A stretch of DNA of 64,000 bases from Corynespora cassiicola. Taxonomy: Eukaryota; Ascomycota; Dothideomycetes; Pleosporales; Corynesporascaceae. The notes below the pieces were generated by a model. That model made no database searches, had not been told where the DNA came from, and worked only from the letters and a program-made list of their open reading frames with translations. A program made the position numbers and the translations under genes. The stretch covers positions 4,712,001 to 4,776,000 of the forward strand of contig JAEUWY010000005.1 of the NCBI GenBank assembly GCA_022059125.1, given 5' to 3'. Below are positions 10,901 through 21,345 of this stretch, piece after piece. Every line of letters begins with the position of its first letter. Position 1 is the stretch's first letter.

Positions 10901-12368
10901 AAAGCTAAATGCAGAACGCAACAAGTACACTCGGTTCAAGTTGGACGGAGTTACAAAACTCGCCTACGACGACAAGAGCGACGACGCCATCGACGAAAAG
11001 GAGTCTGTGCGTGATTTCCTCGACACCGTCCAAGACTACATCTTCAAGAAGGCACAGAAGCTTGAGACGACGCTCTTGCATCTCGGCATCACCGAACCAT
11101 CCCGCAGCAAAGAACGATACGATTCACTGGATGCAGACAAGTTCAGCTTAGCAGATGGCATCGCCAAAATCTCTCAAAAGGCGCTTGACACCTTCATCAG
11201 CCTTTGCTTGACCAAATACGACCGTTCCAAGGTTCAACCCGGTCATGCTGTCGGTGCAATTGGCGCGCAGTCCATCGGAGAGCCAGGAACACAAATGACG
11301 CTAAAGACTTTCCATTTTGCTGGTGTCGCTGGTATGTCCATCACTCAGGGTGTTCCACGTATCAAAGAAATCATCAACGCCTCGACTACCATCTCAACTC
11401 CAGTCATTTCGTGTGAGCTTTCCAACAAGGTCGACGAACGTGCGGCACGAGTGGTCAAGGCGCGTGTAGAGAAGACTTATCTGCGCGACGTGATTGACCA
11501 TGTCGACGAGGTATGGCATCCTCACGGCGCCTACATCGACATCAAACTTGACTGGACCACCGTCGCCAATCTCTTCGTTGATGTGTCGCAGCACGAAATC
11601 GCCTCGGCTATCAATAAACACAAGCCTTTGAAGTGGGGCAAGGCAGGAACGAGCGTCAGGATCATGAACTCGCTCATCCGCGTCGATGTACCCAACCCGG
11701 AGTTGGCCAAGAAGCGGACCACTACCACCAAATCCGCCAGGAACCAGAAGCAATACTTTGAGCGCGTCCAGCAGGTCAAGGTTCTGATCCCAGACGTCGT
11801 CATCAAAGGCTACGCCGATTGCCAACGTGCCATCATCAAGAAGGAAAGCTCTCCCAACGCCCAGGGCCAATACGAATGTCAGTTATTGGTCGAAGGGTAT
11901 GGTCTCAAAGACTGCATGACCACTCCTGGTATCGAACCGTATAAGACCCTATCCAACAACGTCATGGAAGTCCGTAGCGTGCTCGGCATTGAGGCTGCAC
12001 GGATGACAATTGTCAAGGAAATCGGATCTGTCATGGGCAACATGGACATCGATCCCCGTCACATGCAGCTGCTCGCCGATGTCATGACGTTCAAGGGTGA
12101 AGTGTTCGGTATCACACGTTTTGGTCTACAGAAGACGCGCGACTCGGTCCTCCAACTAGCCTCGTTCGAAAAGACGCCCGACCATCTCTTCGAAGCTGCT
12201 GCCAAGGGCAAGATCGACACCATTGACGGTGTCTCGGAGTGCATTATCATGGGCCAGAGCGTCAAACTGGGCACGGGTGCCATGCAGGTGGTGAGGAAGT
12301 TGATGCTGGATGACAAGGACCTCCGGCCCAAGCGGACCATGTTCGAAGACGGGTGGGATGCATTGTAA
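7953..12368 (+). CDS. RPC1: DNA-directed RNA polymerase III subunit RPC1 (largest subunit)
   Basis: A single exon of 1471 residues, about the length of yeast Rpc160. It is the catalytic largest subunit of RNA polymerase III, which makes tRNA, 5S rRNA and U6 RNA in the nucleus. The N-terminal clamp has a C-X2-C-X6-C-X2-H zinc site at residues 79, 82, 89 and 92, and further CxxC pairs follow. The absolutely conserved magnesium-binding NADFDGD motif is at 519-525. The bridge helix lies at about 884-915 and the trigger loop (GEPGTQMTLKTFHFAG-type) at about 1109-1125. It lacks the heptad-repeat C-terminal tail of RPB1. Overall residue pattern and the short C-terminus fit RPC1 rather than RPA190 or RPB1. 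The ATG context (CAGCCATGG) is good. Lack of introns contrasts with most neighbours. Confidence 0.97.
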   Translation: MATQAGIAAKQQVIDKIPARIKHIQFGICSNQDMVNQAVLEVSDRNVYDLTPNPDNTRSLTAHGPMDTHMGISTKTGKCATCGEGLDRCNGHFGHIKLALPAFHVGYLKHIIEVLNCICKDCSRVLLDADERRRFLRSMRRPGLDNLQKTAISKKVMEECRKKKNCPYCGALNGTIRKVPGHPLKVIHNRYDRFNRSTAKNKIAPPGKTDFDNSLQTARFANPDVDKHIKKAVDDMHPLRTLNLFKKISSEDCELLAMIPEDARPEMLIWEYLPVPPVALRPSVMQEAGATEDDITNKIGDICQISSIIRAGLSRGFPLQIIMEQWDFLQLQIAMYINSDVPGLKQQGLQKTMRGFCQRLKGKGGRFRQNLSGKRVDFSGRTVIGPDPNLGIDEVAVPERVAKNLTYPEKVTRYNIEKMRKLVRNGNTKYPGANYIIKGEDNKIMLAVLNRGDNRAQKLEKAASQLRIGDIVERHIEDGDVVLFNRQPSLHKLSILSHKAKVRPWRTFRLNECVCNPYNADFDGDEMNLHVPQTEEARTEAIELMGVKYNLATPKNGTPIIAAIQDFITAAFLLSSKNNFFDRKTFCQICNFMFNGDGAYDPDTGELHPIEIPPPTVWKPQMLWTGKQVFNVLMRPNKRSRCLINLEAAGKQFKNTAGQAPDLNENDSYLVIRNSEVMCGVMDKATVGDGKKDSVFYVMMRDFGPDYAVQGMNRLAKLSARWLTNNGFSLGISDVTPGEMLNRRKQILIEEAYAKCDKLIKDFNSGKLQRDPGCNEEQTMENKIGGILSGVRQAAGDICFDELSRWNSPLLMAKCGSKGSNINVSQMVASVGQQMIGGARVADGFHHRTLPHFPKAARQPASKGFVSNSFFSGLSPSEFIFHAMSGREGLVDTAVKTAETGYMSRRLMKSLEDLSAQYDDTVRNSSGTVVQFQYGDDHLDPVDMEGKAKPVHFDRTFSHAVTSTWNNTEPSLTPAEIKESTTAKLNAERNKYTRFKLDGVTKLAYDDKSDDAIDEKESVRDFLDTVQDYIFKKAQKLETTLLHLGITEPSRSKERYDSLDADKFSLADGIAKISQKALDTFISLCLTKYDRSKVQPGHAVGAIGAQSIGEPGTQMTLKTFHFAGVAGMSITQGVPRIKEIINASTTISTPVISCELSNKVDERAARVVKARVEKTYLRDVIDHVDEVWHPHGAYIDIKLDWTTVANLFVDVSQHEIASAINKHKPLKWGKAGTSVRIMNSLIRVDVPNPELAKKRTTTTKSARNQKQYFERVQQVKVLIPDVVIKGYADCQRAIIKKESSPNAQGQYECQLLVEGYGLKDCMTTPGIEPYKTLSNNVMEVRSVLGIEAARMTIVKEIGSVMGNMDIDPRHMQLLADVMTFKGEVFGITRFGLQKTRDSVLQLASFEKTPDHLFEAAAKGKIDTIDGVSECIIMGQSVKLGTGAMQVVRKLMLDDKDLRPKRTMFEDGWDAL

Positions 12369-14368
12369 TGGTATGATATGTTCGATATGACAGGGGAAAA
12401 TTTAGCATGGAACGGCGTTCATCTTGATATCCTGAGAGTTGCATACACCTGCGAGGCATAGCGAGCGGCATGCATTGCGGGCTTGATACTGAATTCATTT
12501 ATGACATCATGTCTGTTTGTTCCACTATGTGCATAGGTGGTGGGTGAGTGAACTATCGCTTAGCTACGAGCAAGCTAAACACCTTTTCTTTTTATTGGAC
12601 TAGTCGATGAACTCGGAATTCTCGATGAGGATTGGTGAAATCACTGGATCTGTTGGGGTTCACCAGTATACAGGTAGACTCAAACTAATCTCAGTTGAAG
12701 CAGTCTGCTACTGATCCATGTCACTTGGTGCACTTGGCTTTAGGAGTGCCGGGTTTTCGCTGATGCTCTTTGGTTTGATTTGATGTCATCCTGGACGTTA
12801 CAGCTATATAGCTTGCTAGTGCCATTCCATATTGGTCTTAAGATACTGAACATTCCTTGCACTCCAGACATATCGCACCTGGGAGGCTGAATGTGCTCCA
12901 GCCATTGCTAGGCTTTTTTAGTCCATCTAAGCCAATCTCAGACCTTCGTAGGGTAAAGAGATACCTCCAAGCTCCATAGAAAGATAATCATCGGGGTTCA
13001 TCTAGTTTCAAGCCGGCGCGTAGGCCGGATGACCTTGTTGCCAGGCTTGGCGCAGTCAAGTGATATAGATAGGTTGGGCAGACAATTCCTGTACATGGCG
13101 TTGTGTTCCCATCATAATTTTAATTTTCTGGCGACAGGCGGGTATGTTACGTAGTGTTCTATTGCCTGGAAACCGTGCGCATCATGCTGTATTCTATTGA
13201 ACTGAGATTTGAACAGAAGGGAAAGCCGGCTGTCTGTATATCATGGTCAAAGAGTAGCTCTCTAAACGAAAAGAAAAGCGTGAGCGCGAGAACATTCGAG
13301 CGTGTTTTTTTTTAGCATTTCGGAGTTCGAAATGCGGATCGAGCGCCCGGGTACTTGGCATTGGAGGTCGAGATAGGCGACTAGCAATGAGCTCATATGC
13401 CCCCCCTGCGCACAATCCCTAGTGTGGGCCGGGAGGACCAGACCATGGCAGTGAGCCAAGGATGAACTGTCCTTGATGAATGGGTCTAATTTGAAAGAAC
13501 AATAATTGGAAAAAGGCAAGCATTAGCCAACGGTAAGTGTGCATTCCTGTGCTCCCATGATCAAATGTGGTATTTCAAGCATCTTTATCGATAAAGAACC
13601 TGCTTCATTCTTCGCGGCTCGCTCTGGCTCTCTCTCCAGCGCATGAATTCCACGGTCCCTTCAATCCCGGCGGGCGTTCATTTGGCAGCGCATCCCTCCC
13701 CTCGAGAGAAACGATCGCCATGTTTCAAAACGATCCCCAAGCGTCTGGTGCGCGGTGATTGGCTGCAGCGTCTCCCAAGTGCCCCCCGCACTCTCATCAA
13801 ATCTCCGCTCGCTCCCAAGTGCACCCAGCGTCGCAAGTTGCGGAAACGGGCGGAGGCTTGCGCCTTGCCATTTTGCTACAATCTACATCTTACTAGAGGC
13901 TTGATCACCGCCGGCGGCCACGCCGCATAGAAAAGACGGTCCGTGGCCTGGGCTGCATTGCGGAAACCGAAAAAACCAATTCCAAGCCCGGCAATTGCTT
14001 GACATGGACCGGCCGAAACATGGTTAAATGAATTTAGGGGTGTCTAACTTTTATACTATGAGCACCCCGCCCTTGGTTCTCGTGACGTTCGCCGCCTTTG
14101 TTTGCTGCCGTCTTTCACGGTCTACTGTCGTTACCTGTCCCGACCTCTTGCTCTTACTTGACTCTTATACAGTCTGGCCGCTCTTTCCTCGTCGCTCCCT
14201 TACATCACCAAATTGTCATTCGTTTGCTTCAAGCTACATTCTCGTCAACCTACCGGCACGATCCGACTTCACCACTTTGAACCCCACCCTAACCACTCGA
14301 AGCCTCCCCGCCCTCCATCATCCAGACCACGTCGACACTCCCACCTTTTGGTATCACAGGAAATCACC
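12369..14368. other. Intergenic region with a pyrimidine-rich leader
   Basis: Two kilobases with no supportable gene. The left part is the 3' flank of RPC1 and becomes AT-rich. From about 14040 to 14360 the plus strand is strongly C/T-rich, typical of the 5' leader of a well-expressed fungal gene, and it leads into the secreted protein at 14369. Confidence 0.5.
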
Positions 14369-14992
14369 ATGCTTTCCAAGGTTTTCCTCGGCTCTTTGCT
14401 TGCGGTTGCATTCGCGGCCCCGATTGCCCAGAACGACGAGGCCGGTTGGCAACCAGCCGAAGGCTCCGTCGCTACTTGCGACAAGGCCTCGGACAAGATC
14501 ATCTCTTTTACTGTCGGCCCGCAAAAGGAGGACGTTCTCAACGATGCCTGCGCCGCCATGATGCCTGGCTGCGCATACCAGGAGCGCCTCGCCTCCGACG
14601 TCGTCTGCGCCCAAGTTCTCGAGTGGCCCCTCGACGGCCCCAAGAACAGCACCCAACATGCCAACGTTGAGGATGCGACCGGAAACAAGCTTTCTGGCTG
14701 GAATGTCCAATGTGAGTGATTTCCCCTGATTCGGCGCCGCTTTGTTGTCGATCGGCAATATATTGATGTACATGCACTAGTCTCCGTCACCCCTGCCTCT
14801 CAAACCGAGGGCTCGCCGGGCGTTTTCTGGACCAGGGAGGAGTGCTATGGATACTTTGATCAGCTCGTGTCCAAGCAGGAGCCCGATGGCTGCTTCAATA
14901 CGGTCGGTTCCGGCGTCGGCAGCCTCAAGGTGGGAGGATCGACTTCGTTGAAAGACACGGTATTCGACATCAAGATCGTGAAGCGGGCTTAG
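14369..14992 (+). CDS. Small secreted cysteine-containing protein, 184 residues
   Basis: Two exons, 14369-14711 and 14781-14992, flank a 69-bp intron (donor GTGAGT, acceptor CACTAG). The product starts with a clear signal peptide (residues 1-17, Ala-Phe-Ala-Ala cleavage region). Six cysteines (37, 61, 68, 80, 136, 152) are consistent with three disulphides, and there is one N-glycosylation sequon (NST near 93). I do not recognise the family. Size, secretion signal and even cysteine number fit a fungal small secreted protein (effector-like or wall-associated). The frame is open upstream of the chosen ATG, but that ATG alone places the hydrophobic leader at the N-terminus. Confidence 0.85.
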
Positions 14993-15544
14993 ATGTCGGC
15001 ATCATGCCGGCGTTTCTGTCTCCAGTTCCTTTCATTCGATTCATGAAGCATGGCGTTCGGGACGTGCTCGACGGGTGGAAATCTCGTCGTCTGGTGCACG
15101 TGGTGGTACAAGGTAGCTCAAGATGAAAATCCAAAGGTTTCCTTATTCTAGGGTCGGGGCTCATCATATCTTAGAGTTGCATGGTTTTCTGCGTGTTACC
15201 ATCTGGTTTACACCCCTCTGGTAGGGGCTTTTTTTCTTTCGGAACATGCCAACGGCTCAAAAACAAACTTAACAAATCTTCTGACTGGTCTCAATAAACA
15301 ATGCGTCTGAAAATGAATCAATTGTACAAAATGTGCCGGCATCGCAATCAGCCCATCTACTTGCCGGTGGATTGGCCAATGTGAGCACTCGTCGAATCCA
15401 AAAAATGTACGTTCTTGAATTATCTCAACCCTCTTGGTTGGCTCTGGATTCGGTGGAATCCACCGTTTGGTTCAGAGTTATATATTAAACTCCCTCGTGC
15501 ACACCCAGTTGATGGAGACGAAGGCTGTCGTAACCCATGAGAAG
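14993..15544. other. Intergenic region with a palindromic segment
   Basis: This is the 3' flank of the secreted-protein gene. No gene is seen. It contains the inverted repeat listed at 15442-15477. Confidence 0.5.
15442..15477. repeat. Inverted repeat / possible hairpin
   Basis: A perfect core, CGGTGGA-A-TCCACCG (15451-15465), is flanked by CTCTG at 15442 and CAGAG at 15473-15477. The outer arms pair only after unequal loops. It lies about 450 bases past the secreted-protein stop, so it is too far to be an obvious terminator. Role unknown. Confidence 0.5.
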
Positions 15545-16021
15545 TCAGCGTAATGTTCTGTGGTGAATCCCTTCCATCATGCGCAGGGGCCGATTCCCGG
15601 CCCCCCTCTCCACCATCTCCTGACTATACCTCCCCAAAACCTCCACCGGATACGCACGCCTAAACCCCCACTTCGCCCACAGCCTCAATGACCGCCCCAG
15701 ACTCATATCCTCTGACCGCCGCGGCGAAAACTTCTGGTCATCTATCGGCCGCACCTCCTGTAACGCCGAAACGATCACAATCCCTATGAACAGCGACATC
15801 TAACACGCCGCCCCGAGCCGCAGCGCCAGCCTCCCTATCATCAGCCTGCGGAACCACAACAACGACTCGACGAAGCCGAGAACGAAGAATTTGCGGATGG
15901 TGATGATGATGGCCAAGGTACCAACAGGGAGTTTGTTTTCGATGACTCAGACAGGACAGCTGTCGGTGTAGAAGCAGGTTTTGGGTTTACCAAGGTGGAA
16001 CAAGTTGCCAAGAGGGATCAA
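15545..16021 (-). pseudogene. Decayed membrane-protein gene fragment
   Basis: On the minus strand one frame from 16021 to 15545 reads as plausible protein. It has a Cys/Pro/Lys loop, a hydrophobic helix rich in Ile/Leu/Phe, a second hydrophobic stretch, then a basic cytoplasmic-looking tail with Trp and Arg. It is broken by TGA at 15949-15947 and TAG at 15802-15800. Both stops could have come from C-to-T changes (CGA to TGA, CAG to TAG), as in repeat-induced point mutation or simple decay. A TAG acceptor-like sequence precedes 16021, so upstream exons may once have existed. The last 84 codons remain open after the second stop. I do not recognise the family. An alternative is a real gene with introns removing both stops, but no good donor/acceptor pairs were found. 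Confidence 0.45.
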
Positions 16022-16530
16022 CTAGTAAGGTGTACATCTTGGTTTCCACACAAGGCCACAGATATTTTAATAGGTCTATATGCCGTCGCACATTGAACCA
16101 CCTCAGAAGTCAGGTATCGAAAAATGGGGTCAGCCATTACTGCGACTTGGCTTGCGATAAGAGGTAGGCTCACTCTTTTGTAGTCGAAAACTAAGGCTTG
16201 GAAATTAGAGACAGTGACTCGTTACTAACCACGTTTTCCTCCGTTAAGAAGCTCCAAAAATGGTTCTTGGCAACCGTTTATAAGCCTCTTGTCTGCCATT
16301 ATCACAAAGCAATGTAATGAGAAAGATGGATTTGACAGATCATGATAGTATTCTATTTCGTTCTCCGAGTATTAGATATGTCGGTAAAATTCACGTCATG
16401 CCTGCATGAAAGGAAAATCTAAAAAGAGTCTATGGTCGTAACTTCATCTGGGAAACGCTTCTTGTCGTAAGATAAAACCAAGAATGGGAAAGATATGCTT
16501 AGAATTGTCTGGTAGAATACCGACATATAT
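16022..16530. other. AT-rich spacer
   Basis: Roughly 500 AT-rich bases between the decayed fragment and the stop of the next gene, including the latter's 3' flank. No feature seen. Confidence 0.5.
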
Positions 16531-18200
16531 CTAAGCTGCAGAAATCTCAAGGGGAGCGTGTGGATGGCCAATAGACCGAGCAGCAACCTCTGCTCCAAAA
16601 GGGAAGCATTTGGAGGCAAGAGGTCTGTCAATAGCCTAGAAAAAATATTGTTAGTAAATCTGCACGTTACAGGGATCTGCAGAAACATACCGCCAGCTGT
16701 ACAGTGAAAAGCGGATCAGGGTCGCCACTCTTCAAAGCTTGAATATTCAATGCTGCACCAATGTTGATTGCTGCAGTCACTCCCGCGACCGTTTTGTTTG
16801 CACCTTCAGGAATATCGGCGCACACACCCGTCGGCGCTGTAGACTTGTTTAGATTCTTGAAACTTGGAGTGTTTTTTTGGATGAGAACTTACAGGCGGCA
16901 GCGATAAGCTTAGCATTGACGTTTGGAACACGCAGATTCAATCCAATCTCAAAGCCTTTGCCTTTAGAATCGTCAGCGAAGTAAATTTACGAAGCAGTTC
17001 CATAGAACATACCAAGAGCTTCAGCCTGCAGCTCCACACTCGGCTGTAGGAAGATAGCTACACCTCCGCTAATTGAGCCATCAACAGTGACATCAATGGC
17101 ATCAAATTCCGGGTCCCATCCAGAGAACTTATTCTCCTCGGGGTTGAGTAGATCCATCTCCAGAATAGCATCGTCGCTCAGTTTTGCGGTAGCACCTGTG
17201 GTAACGCCCGCAGTAAGGGTGATATCAGAAAGCTCAGCGCCAACGGCGACGGTGAGAAAGGGTCCGAAGTCCAAAATCCCAGGGATGGAGAGGCCATTGA
17301 TCGGGATTTCGAGAATATCGATCGTCTCAATCAGAGGATCAGTGACAGAGCCACTTCCCGAGAGCTTGATCTGGCCGATAGCTGACACACCCTTAGGCTT
17401 GAGCTTCATACTTGCCCCAGTTGGAATGAAGGCCTTTTGAGATACAGCAAACTCCAAATCAAACTGGCCAGTCGAGCTGCAGTTTGTGCAGGCAAGCCTC
17501 GCCTCAAGCGGGCCAGATCCCAGAGCAACAGAAAAGGGGAAATCGTGGTTCATGTCGATTGATGTGCTCTTGTCAATATCTCTAGCCTGAATATTGCTAT
17601 GTGCCGGCGCGACTGAACCAACTTTGAGGTCATAGTTGGCAAAAGACTGCCATTCGACTCGTTCCGAGGTGAGTGTGGCCTGGTTCGCTACTTCGTCATA
17701 GCTGAGCCGCGAGATTTTGAAAGGAATTCTGTTAGTGTTATTCCCGCAATCCCCTACGCCAGCAACCATGACAAAGCTGTTGTTATCAGCGCCGTTGACC
17801 CAATCCCATACTTGCTGCGCACGCGCAAATGTTGCGTCGTCGATGAATGTCATTGCAATGCTGTCTGCATTGCACTGAATCGACGAAATCAGAGCATCAA
17901 AATTTTCCATGGATAAGATGCCCTCGGTCTCTTCTGGCGTATAAAGAGTGAGGTTCGCGAGGGCCGGGCTCCCATCATCTAGTTCGGTTAGTCTTGCCTG
18001 CCAATGCAATTGACATACTGACCAGCTTCTCCCCAGAGAAATGATTCCATATTCCGCAGATCCATTCCAGATGCATCTTGACGTTTGGTGTTTCCGCGTC
18101 CACCTCCTGGTCGAATAGGTACCAATTCCCGTCCGTAGACATTTTGGGCGCCGAGAAACAACAGGGGCAACCCCCATTTAGCGAGAGTAAAAAACAGCAT
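16531..18200 (-). CDS. Secreted beta-rich fungal protein (DUF7029/DUF7223-like), five exons
   Basis: Exons 18200-18023, 17978-17013, 16961-16893, 16836-16691 and 16635-16531 join across four introns of 44-56 bp, all with GT...AG ends, to give 487 residues. Residues 1-23 are a signal peptide, followed by a basic stretch with a Lys-Arg pair at 39-40 that could be a Kex2 processing site. The first half has the layout of fungal secreted proteins with DUF7029: a phrase about residues detected over a D/N-rich stretch and paired cysteines. The second half is alternating beta-strand sequence with Gly/Ser/Thr turns, like DUF7223. These family names are from memory. No GPI signal or transmembrane tail is seen. 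Likely extracellular or wall-associated; enzymatic role unknown. It abuts the AT-rich island. Confidence 0.8.
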
Positions 18201-19624
18201 TTTAAATATTAAACCGACCAGCGAGTGTAATCAAAGCACAAAAAGAGCGACAATAAAGGAACGAAATCGAGACAAGGCTCTCCAAACGAACGAGAGTGAT
18301 GCCTTAAGCGGCTTTGCCGGAAGTATATAAAAGGGGGCTACATCTTGGCCAAGGTCCGTGAAAGGAGCACAGGCGAACCTAAGGCTCCATAGCCCGCTGA
18401 TCCACACTGTACTGCCTGCCTATTCTGGCCCTGTTCTTAATGGTACTTAAGCTCTTGCGCAATATCAGGGATTGCTTGCAGGAAAAAATAGCCAAGAGAT
18501 GGTGTTCGGACAGCTGCTGAGACAACTCACAGGTAAGGCATCGGTCACTAAAAGGCCGTGATTTGTCTGAATAACTCCGACAATGTCTTGGCGTATCAGG
18601 AGGCGGACCGTTCAAAGCTACTCAAACTCGAAAGGCCTCAAAGCGAGCGGCCTACCATGCTCTCAGCCTCGAATGTGCAATTAATGAAGGATGCCCGTTC
18701 GCATGGTGATACGGATTTTGTGGGAGCCGAACGATTAGTTGTGGGAGCTGTGGGCGTTGGGAGAAAGGTGCACGCTAGAGTCCCTGCCAACCCTGAAGCG
18801 GTTTAGCCCATGCGTGCCATGCGCCAGATATCCGCTCGGAACTCAACACCGACCTGACACATCAAGGATTGTCCTTACGCAGAAAGGCTGCAAAAACGGA
18901 AAGGAGAGGATATAGTGTCACAACGGCCATGCAAGATATCGATAGCTAAGAATAATTTCAGTAGATAGGCTCTCACTAATCAGTCTAAGCCTTGTACATT
19001 TTATGCTGCAGTTTCTCTTTCAAGATTAGCTTTTAAAGTTTTAGAAACAGTATTATTAATAGCAGCAAGGATGCAGTGTTAATATTTGACAGTCTGGGAT
19101 GGGTTGATTTCCTTTCCGAAACGTTCCGCTGATAGCTTTGAGTGGTAACATTGTTTCTTATACATGGGCATCTCCTGATTTATTATGTATGACTTTCCCA
19201 CAGAAATAGCCTCCAAAAGTCATTAAATTACAGATACCGATACACCCAGTCTTTTTTCTCGCTCGAAAGACCACATTGCTAAGGATCAACGATGGCACAA
19301 AGTTCTCCTATCGTATGTGTCAATGGTTTCAATGCGTAATGTTACTATCGCAGTAATCTTGGTCAACATTACATGTATGTAGGCTGTTAAATACTCAGAG
19401 TGTTCAGTAAATTCATATTAGCGCAAGTTACATTTCTAAATCAAAATCACATTCTAGAAAAGCTGTCGGTAGTTGCGGAACCTGGACTAGCACTCATTCT
19501 ATTCTCTACGCCCTCAATTCACCTTTATCTTCCGAAGTGAACATTGTTTCTGCTCATATTTCATTGATAGATATAAAATTTGGTCTTCACCTTTTTTGAT
19601 GCTATACTACTAGCTAGGTCTCAA

Positions 19625-19643
19625 GGTCAGACTTCGCCTGACC
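19625..19643. repeat. Short inverted repeat in the AT-rich island
   Basis: GGTCAG and CTGACC, separated by seven bases, form a perfect six-base stem. It may be a remnant of a decayed element; no further repeat copies were seen. Confidence 0.35.
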
Positions 19644-20138
19644 CAGAGTTAGTCTCTACTGAGGATCAAGATCGACTTTCGCCAATGCACCCTAGAAGTA
19701 TTAATGTACTTCTATTTATACTAATATGATATAATTTGGAGTTCAAAAAGATCAATGATTTAAAACTGCGCCTCCCAACTGTCCTATCCCATACCCAAAA
19801 GGCGCTTCCATTGCCTGTTTCTTCAAATTGGACACCATTTATCCAAGTTCACCAAACTGTGGAAGTCCACGTTACTGATTTGAAAATTCTTTCTTCAAGT
19901 GCGCGGTAGAGCGCGTTTGTAATGGCCACTTGGGGTTGTTTATGTGCGAGATCATGAATGCCGATATCGCCATTTCAGGCGTCGGAATGATCATGCACGG
20001 AAGTTTTCTCATTATTCCCATTGATTCATTTTGTTAGTATATCTATTACGCATTTAATGTATTTAAGATAAATTTCAGTGTTGCTAGTAAGAGATAGGGT
20101 CGCGGTAGGCATGAATGGTTGAAGTCGGTGTCGACTCT

Positions 20139-20148
20139 ATCACGTGAT
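20139..20148. promoter_or_regulatory. Palindromic ATCACGTGAT E-box
   Basis: A perfect ten-base palindrome with a CACGTG core, the binding form of Cbf1/bHLH-type factors in fungi. It lies in the AT-rich island with no gene start close by, so its role is unclear. Confidence 0.35.
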
Positions 20149-21345
20149 CTTACAAGCAATAGTGCTAGCTCCCCTCTAAATACCTCCATATTCTCTAAGT
20201 AGTTCTTTTCCCTATTATATAGTTCTATCGTGACTCATAATAATAAGACAGCAGTTTCAGATTTAGCAGATTCTAGTTAGTAATGAAAGTTTTTGTCCGC
20301 GGAGCCTAATAACATGCTTAAATCGTCCAGAATAGATAGAAACCCGAGACCAGAAGCTAAAAATTGCCAATAGATTGTTTGCATAATGCCTTGACTTTCT
20401 CGGCTATATTTTAGAGGGCCCGAAAAGGCTCTGTATACTAGTATGACGATACTATACCCAGTTACAAGCCTCGAGCTCTCTACTCTCTCCACCAACATGG
20501 GAATCTGGTCCTCCAAGTGTTAACCCCAAGCCTCCAACTCTCCACACTGCCATGAAGCCATCACAATCGGCTATTGAACCTCAATCCGTCATTTCCCGTA
20601 CTATCCGAAGCCACCATGGTTCTCCACCTCCAAGCCCCGGTACCGTCCATCCTCCAATCCAGCCCAGACCACCCCCACCGCCACTCGCCGGCTATACGGA
20701 AATTAAACGCCAACACACGATACCCACCCACCCACAGCCCACAGCCTCAGATCCCCAACTAACCCTAGCGTAGATCACCCTTCCAGTCCAAGCTACCGCA
20801 CTAGACAACTTCACGACCCACGCGACAGGGGTTCTCCATGCGGATTCATTGAAATGAACACGTCAATGTCATAAACTATCCCAATCCCCCACTCAACGTT
20901 CCCATATCCAGCGCCTGCAGAGAACCACCAACCCGGACACGCTACCCGGAAGGAGAATAAAGAGGATATTGGAAAAAGGACGCCCCGCGCAACAAATGCC
21001 CAGAGCACACCGATCGTGTCCCCACCCATCCACGCACCCACTCCGCAGATAAAAAACAACCCAACGCTCATCACGCACGCACACAATATTACAAGAACGC
21101 CCTGGACCGAATGACAACCCTGATAGTTCGCTTTCGCTTAAGCCCGCCGCCATCATCATTACCCGTCCCAACGCCGTCATCCTCCGAATCCGTGACCTCA
21201 ATCTCTTTCGTGACCTCGTCATCGACCAGCGTCTGCTCGTCTTCTTCTGCTTCTGCTTCTGCTTCTTCCGGAGCCTCTTCAATGATTATTGGTGTTGTGT
21301 TTAGAAACCGGGACCTCTTCACCCCCGCACCAGAGGTCCCATCAA

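Larger units (their letters stand above)
18201..21345. other. Long gene-free region with an AT-rich, TpA-rich island
   Basis: This runs from the start of the secreted beta-rich gene to the myosin stop. From about 18900 to 20500 the DNA is markedly AT-rich and full of TpA steps, unlike the GC-rich flanks, and carries no gene. It resembles a decayed or RIP-mutated repeat. From 20500 to 21345 composition returns to normal. This last part includes the open acidic frame described downstream of myosin, plus a Pro-rich 73-codon frame on the plus strand at 20552-20773 that I did not accept. Confidence 0.55.

Noticed and set aside
8000..12350. Minus-strand frames up to 243 codons within RPC1
   Set aside because: They lie entirely opposite a well-supported conserved coding exon and have no domains of their own.
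14213..14368. Upstream in-frame extension of the 184-residue secreted protein
   Set aside because: Starting earlier would bury the signal peptide behind a basic Ser/Pro/His-rich stretch; ATG 14369 puts it at the N-terminus.
20552..20773. Plus-strand Pro-rich 73-codon frame starting at ATG
   Set aside because: Low-complexity Pro/His/Gln composition, with no homology signal and no splice partners.
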